Shown here piece by piece: positions 61,619 to 64,000 of a stretch of DNA of 64,000 nucleotides. The DNA lies in the NCBI RefSeq assembly GCF_008180155.1, contig NZ_VSZS01000059.1:62001-126000 (forward strand), given 5' to 3'. A program made the translations under genes and the position numbers. How positions within the stretch are numbered: the first letter of the stretch is position 1; every line of letters starts with the position of its first letter. The notes under the pieces are model-generated. The model ran no database searches, was not told where the DNA came from, and was given only the letters and a program-made list of their open reading frames with translations. Source of the DNA: Neoaquamicrobium microcysteis (GTDB taxonomy: Bacteria > Pseudomonadota > Alphaproteobacteria > Rhizobiales > Rhizobiaceae).

Positions 61619-64000
61619 TGGAATTCTTTCCTGGCGCCTTCGAGCGGGAATGGGAGCGCCGGCGCGCCATGCTGATGGATGAGATGCAGCTCGGCCAAAC
61701 GGAAAAGAGCGACTGGGAAGAGCCGCGAAGGGGAGGGGTGGCGCGGATCGGCGATGAGGGGCTGGGCGGCTTCGGCAGGGCGAGGCGGCGGCAGGGCGAA
61801 GGCGGGGCACGGAGGTCGCGTGGTGGCGCGGGTGCCGCCAGCCGCTCGATGAGGACGCGCTTTGGTGCGCTGGCGCGCGGCAGCCAGCCTGCCGTGGTCA
61901 AGCTTGCCTCCTATGGCAGTGGCGCCCGTGCCGGCGCGATGATGAGCTATACGTCGCGAGGCGGGGAACTCGCCGTCGAGAATGAGCGCGGCGAGCGGGT
62001 GCTCGGTAGGGACGCACTCGCCGAACAGCGGGCAGAATGGGAGCATCTTTTCGACAATCGCACCGCCAGCCGCGATCTCGGCGTATTCCATGTCTCGATC
62101 GATACGGCATCACTGCGCAATGATGTCGACCAGGATGGCCAGCTGCGCGAGATCCTGCGCTCGGGATTTGGTGATCGACGGTTCGTGTATACCGCGCGGG
62201 AGCACCCCCCTGACGAGCTCTACGTTTCCGGTGTCGTTGTGTTGCGCGATGGGGAGGGCGACCGACTGACCGGCGACGGGAAGGCTGCCGGGATCGTCCA
62301 ACAGCGTTTTGATGATTCCGATGTAGGGCAGGATGTCGAGGCCCGCTTCCGATTCCATGGCTACGGCAATGGGGTGGAATGGGGCACCGCGCGTGTGCGC
62401 GAACTAGTCGCTGGGACCGAAAGGGAAGTTCGCGACGACACCGGACGGTTGATCGGGGATGCGGCGCTGGCCGGCGATCTCGTTCAGAAAGAATGGCGCA
62501 GAGAATTGCACAGCCGCAAGGGCAGGGACGTCATGCATCTGATTGTGTCGGCGCGGGCCGGCACGGGTGGGGCCGCGTTTGAAGCAGCCGTTCGCGAGTT
62601 CCTGGGCGAACAGTTCGCGGGGCATCGCTACGTGTTTGCCGTTCACGATCCGGCGCTCGATCCAAAGGAAATGACCGAGGGTGGCAAGCGGCCGCACATC
62701 CATGCCCACGCGATCGTCACCATGCGTTCTGAGACCGGGGACCGGATCGTCACCAGCCCTCAGATGTTCCGGGAATGGCGTTCCGTGATGGCCGAGAAGG
62801 CGCGCGAGCAGGGTATCGACATGGAGCTGACCGACCGCCGGGAGTTTGCCAGCGCGCCGGCCTATACCCGCAATCAAGTCCGGCCTGTCAGCTATCGCGG
62901 CCGGACCGAGCATGAGGGCACCAGCGCCGCCGCGCGCACCCGCTATCGGGCCAAACGGTCGAACGAGGTCGACCTCGCAACCACCGATCGCAGCCGGCAA
63001 TATGCAGCGACGGCGGCTGCAGCCTGGAGCGATCTTGCCAATGAGGCGGGCGGCTCGCGCGAGGGCGCGTTTGCAATGCTTCAGAGCGGTCGCTTGGAAG
63101 GATTGACGGGGACCACTCAAAATGAGCGTGTTTTCGCAGAAAGTGCAGACAAATCTGTCAAAAATATAACCAATATGATAGGGTTGAGCGAGCTCGTAAA
63201 GGATGAGGATGGACAGATGAGAGAGATGACGCGTCCCGAGTTCGAGGCCTATGAAACCCGCGTGGAAGCGGTCCTAGCGTCGGTGGAGCAAACGCTCGAT
63301 GATACGGATCGTCCCGACTTCGACGAAATCGCGGCAGCGGCGCGCGAGGTGGTCGATATCCGACGGGAGTATCTCGAGCTCACCGAACGCCAGGTCGACC
63401 GCGAGGGCGGGCAGGAACTGCGCGGCTCCCGTGACGATCGGTTTGAAGACGCCAATGCGCAGTGGAATGCAGCCGTGGCGCGGTTCGGACAGGAGGCGGT
63501 CGATACAGCGAACGAAGTTCTCGTTCAGGTTAATCACTATCGCGACGGGCTTGAGCGCATCGAGGCGGGCGAGCTGCCGCAGTCCTTCACGGCGAGCTAC
63601 CAGGCAGGGCTCGAGCGGGAAATCAACAGGGCTGCCGAAATGGCGATCGATGGCGACAACCAATATATGCGCGAAGCCGCGAAATCGGATCAGGAGTTGC
63701 AGCTTACGATCGATCAAGTCGAGCTGCGACGCGCACAGCAAGCGCCAAGCGACAGGGGCCAGGACGGAGAACAGGAAGCTTCTTCATTCGATCCGGGCGC
63801 AAACCGCCGGCCCGATGGCGCACCAGTTGGTTTCCAGGGTGCTGCCGAAGCCGAGCAGCATCGCGATCCGGATCGGGAGGGTCGTTCGACGCCCGAGCAC
63901 GATGACCAGATCATCGAACAGCAGGCGGCTATGCCGTCCGAGCAACGAACCCGGCATCACGATGACCGCTCCGCCGAAAGGAAGCCGGCCCTCGACGCGG
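61618..64000 (+). CDS. Conjugative relaxase, 3' part beyond the window
   Basis: At least 794 codons from ATG 61618 to the right edge. The relaxase signature RPHIHAHAIVTM (near 360) holds the HxHxH metal triad. An N-terminal tyrosine in ASYGSGARAGAMMSYTS may be catalytic. The C-terminal part is long, helical and acidic. It nicks oriT and pilots the strand, and the missing end may include further domains. The TGATG overlap with mobC shows coupled translation. Confidence 0.87.
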   Translation, partial: MEFFPGAFEREWERRRAMLMDEMQLGQTEKSDWEEPRRGGVARIGDEGLGGFGRARRRQGEGGARRSRGGAGAASRSMRTRFGALARGSQPAVVKLASYGSGARAGAMMSYTSRGGELAVENERGERVLGRDALAEQRAEWEHLFDNRTASRDLGVFHVSIDTASLRNDVDQDGQLREILRSGFGDRRFVYTAREHPPDELYVSGVVVLRDGEGDRLTGDGKAAGIVQQRFDDSDVGQDVEARFRFHGYGNGVEWGTARVRELVAGTEREVRDDTGRLIGDAALAGDLVQKEWRRELHSRKGRDVMHLIVSARAGTGGAAFEAAVREFLGEQFAGHRYVFAVHDPALDPKEMTEGGKRPHIHAHAIVTMRSETGDRIVTSPQMFREWRSVMAEKAREQGIDMELTDRREFASAPAYTRNQVRPVSYRGRTEHEGTSAAARTRYRAKRSNEVDLATTDRSRQYAATAAAAWSDLANEAGGSREGAFAMLQSGRLEGLTGTTQNERVFAESADKSVKNITNMIGLSELVKDEDGQMREMTRPEFEAYETRVEAVLASVEQTLDDTDRPDFDEIAAAAREVVDIRREYLELTERQVDREGGQELRGSRDDRFEDANAQWNAAVARFGQEAVDTANEVLVQVNHYRDGLERIEAGELPQSFTASYQAGLEREINRAAEMAIDGDNQYMREAAKSDQELQLTIDQVELRRAQQAPSDRGQDGEQEASSFDPGANRRPDGAPVGFQGAAEAEQHRDPDREGRSTPEHDDQIIEQQAAMPSEQRTRHHDDRSAERKPALDA

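Noticed and set aside
1-64000. CRISPR arrays, rRNA or tRNA genes
   Set aside because: No regularly spaced repeats, rRNA core sequences or tRNA cloverleafs with the usual TTCGA arm were seen by eye. A tRNAscan and CRISPR finder run would be decisive.

Overview
The window looks like accessory DNA of an alphaproteobacterium, most likely order Hyphomicrobiales (Rhizobiales). The evidence is high GC, a form I CO dehydrogenase operon, rhizobial-type plasmid/ICE families (DUF736, DUF932, DUF1173, DUF1419, DUF2493) and a MobC/relaxase pair. It is probably part of a plasmid or integrative element that has collected a metabolic operon and several metal-resistance modules. Species cannot be named. Family assignments come from motif recognition, not database searches.

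Layout. (1) 1-1935: a Mu/TnsB-type transposase running off the left edge, its repeated transposon end, and an IS21 istA relic. (2) 2332-11136: coxC-coxM-coxS-coxL-coxD-coxE-coxF-coxG and the first 37 codons of coxI, an aerobic Mo/Cu CO dehydrogenase operon cut inside coxI by a truncated tyrosine recombinase (to 12071). (3) 12569-14640: a LysR regulator divergent from a secreted two-domain protein, then a serine-recombinase relic. (4) 14967-22004: a metal island with a HupE-like protein, an anchor protein and a His-rich protein, facing an RcnR/InrS-like repressor that starts an operon of an MFS exporter, a YqaA-like protein and a NicO/RcnA exporter, then ChrB-ChrA for chromate. (5) 22446-29611: copper handling (multicopper oxidase, DUF411, small Met-rich protein, cytochrome c, SCO1, PCuAC) and a Zn/Cd/Pb P-type ATPase with a divergent MerR regulator. 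(6) 30119-35389: a second MerR regulator divergent from a five-gene operon of adenylate-forming ligase, HMA-CDF transporter, CcdA, LspA and a CYP152-type P450. (7) 35458-39300: broken pieces: a phage lysis cassette with overlapping spanins and truncated endolysin, a truncated aldolase with an intact aminotransferase, an IclR pseudogene and a GGDEF fragment. (8) 39640-64000: plasmid/ICE backbone with DUF1173, DUF932, a large ParB-like protein, a methyltransferase-strawberry notch helicase, a Toprim protein, DUF2493, a Phd/PemK toxin-antitoxin pair, DUF736, WGR, XRE, ParA with a ribbon-helix-helix partner, MobC and a relaxase that runs off the right edge.

How it works together. The cox genes would let the host oxidise atmospheric CO. 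The metal modules cover Ni/Co, chromate, Cu and Zn/Cd/Pb, each with its own sensor or dedicated exporter. The two MerR regulators face near-identical operators with 19-bp promoter spacers, so the ligase/P450/LspA/CcdA/CDF operon is probably induced by the same divalent metals as the ATPase. That operon is the best candidate here for an undescribed system. The best purely structural signal is an imperfect palindrome of about 280 bp that fills the region just before the DUF736 gene (57697-57979).
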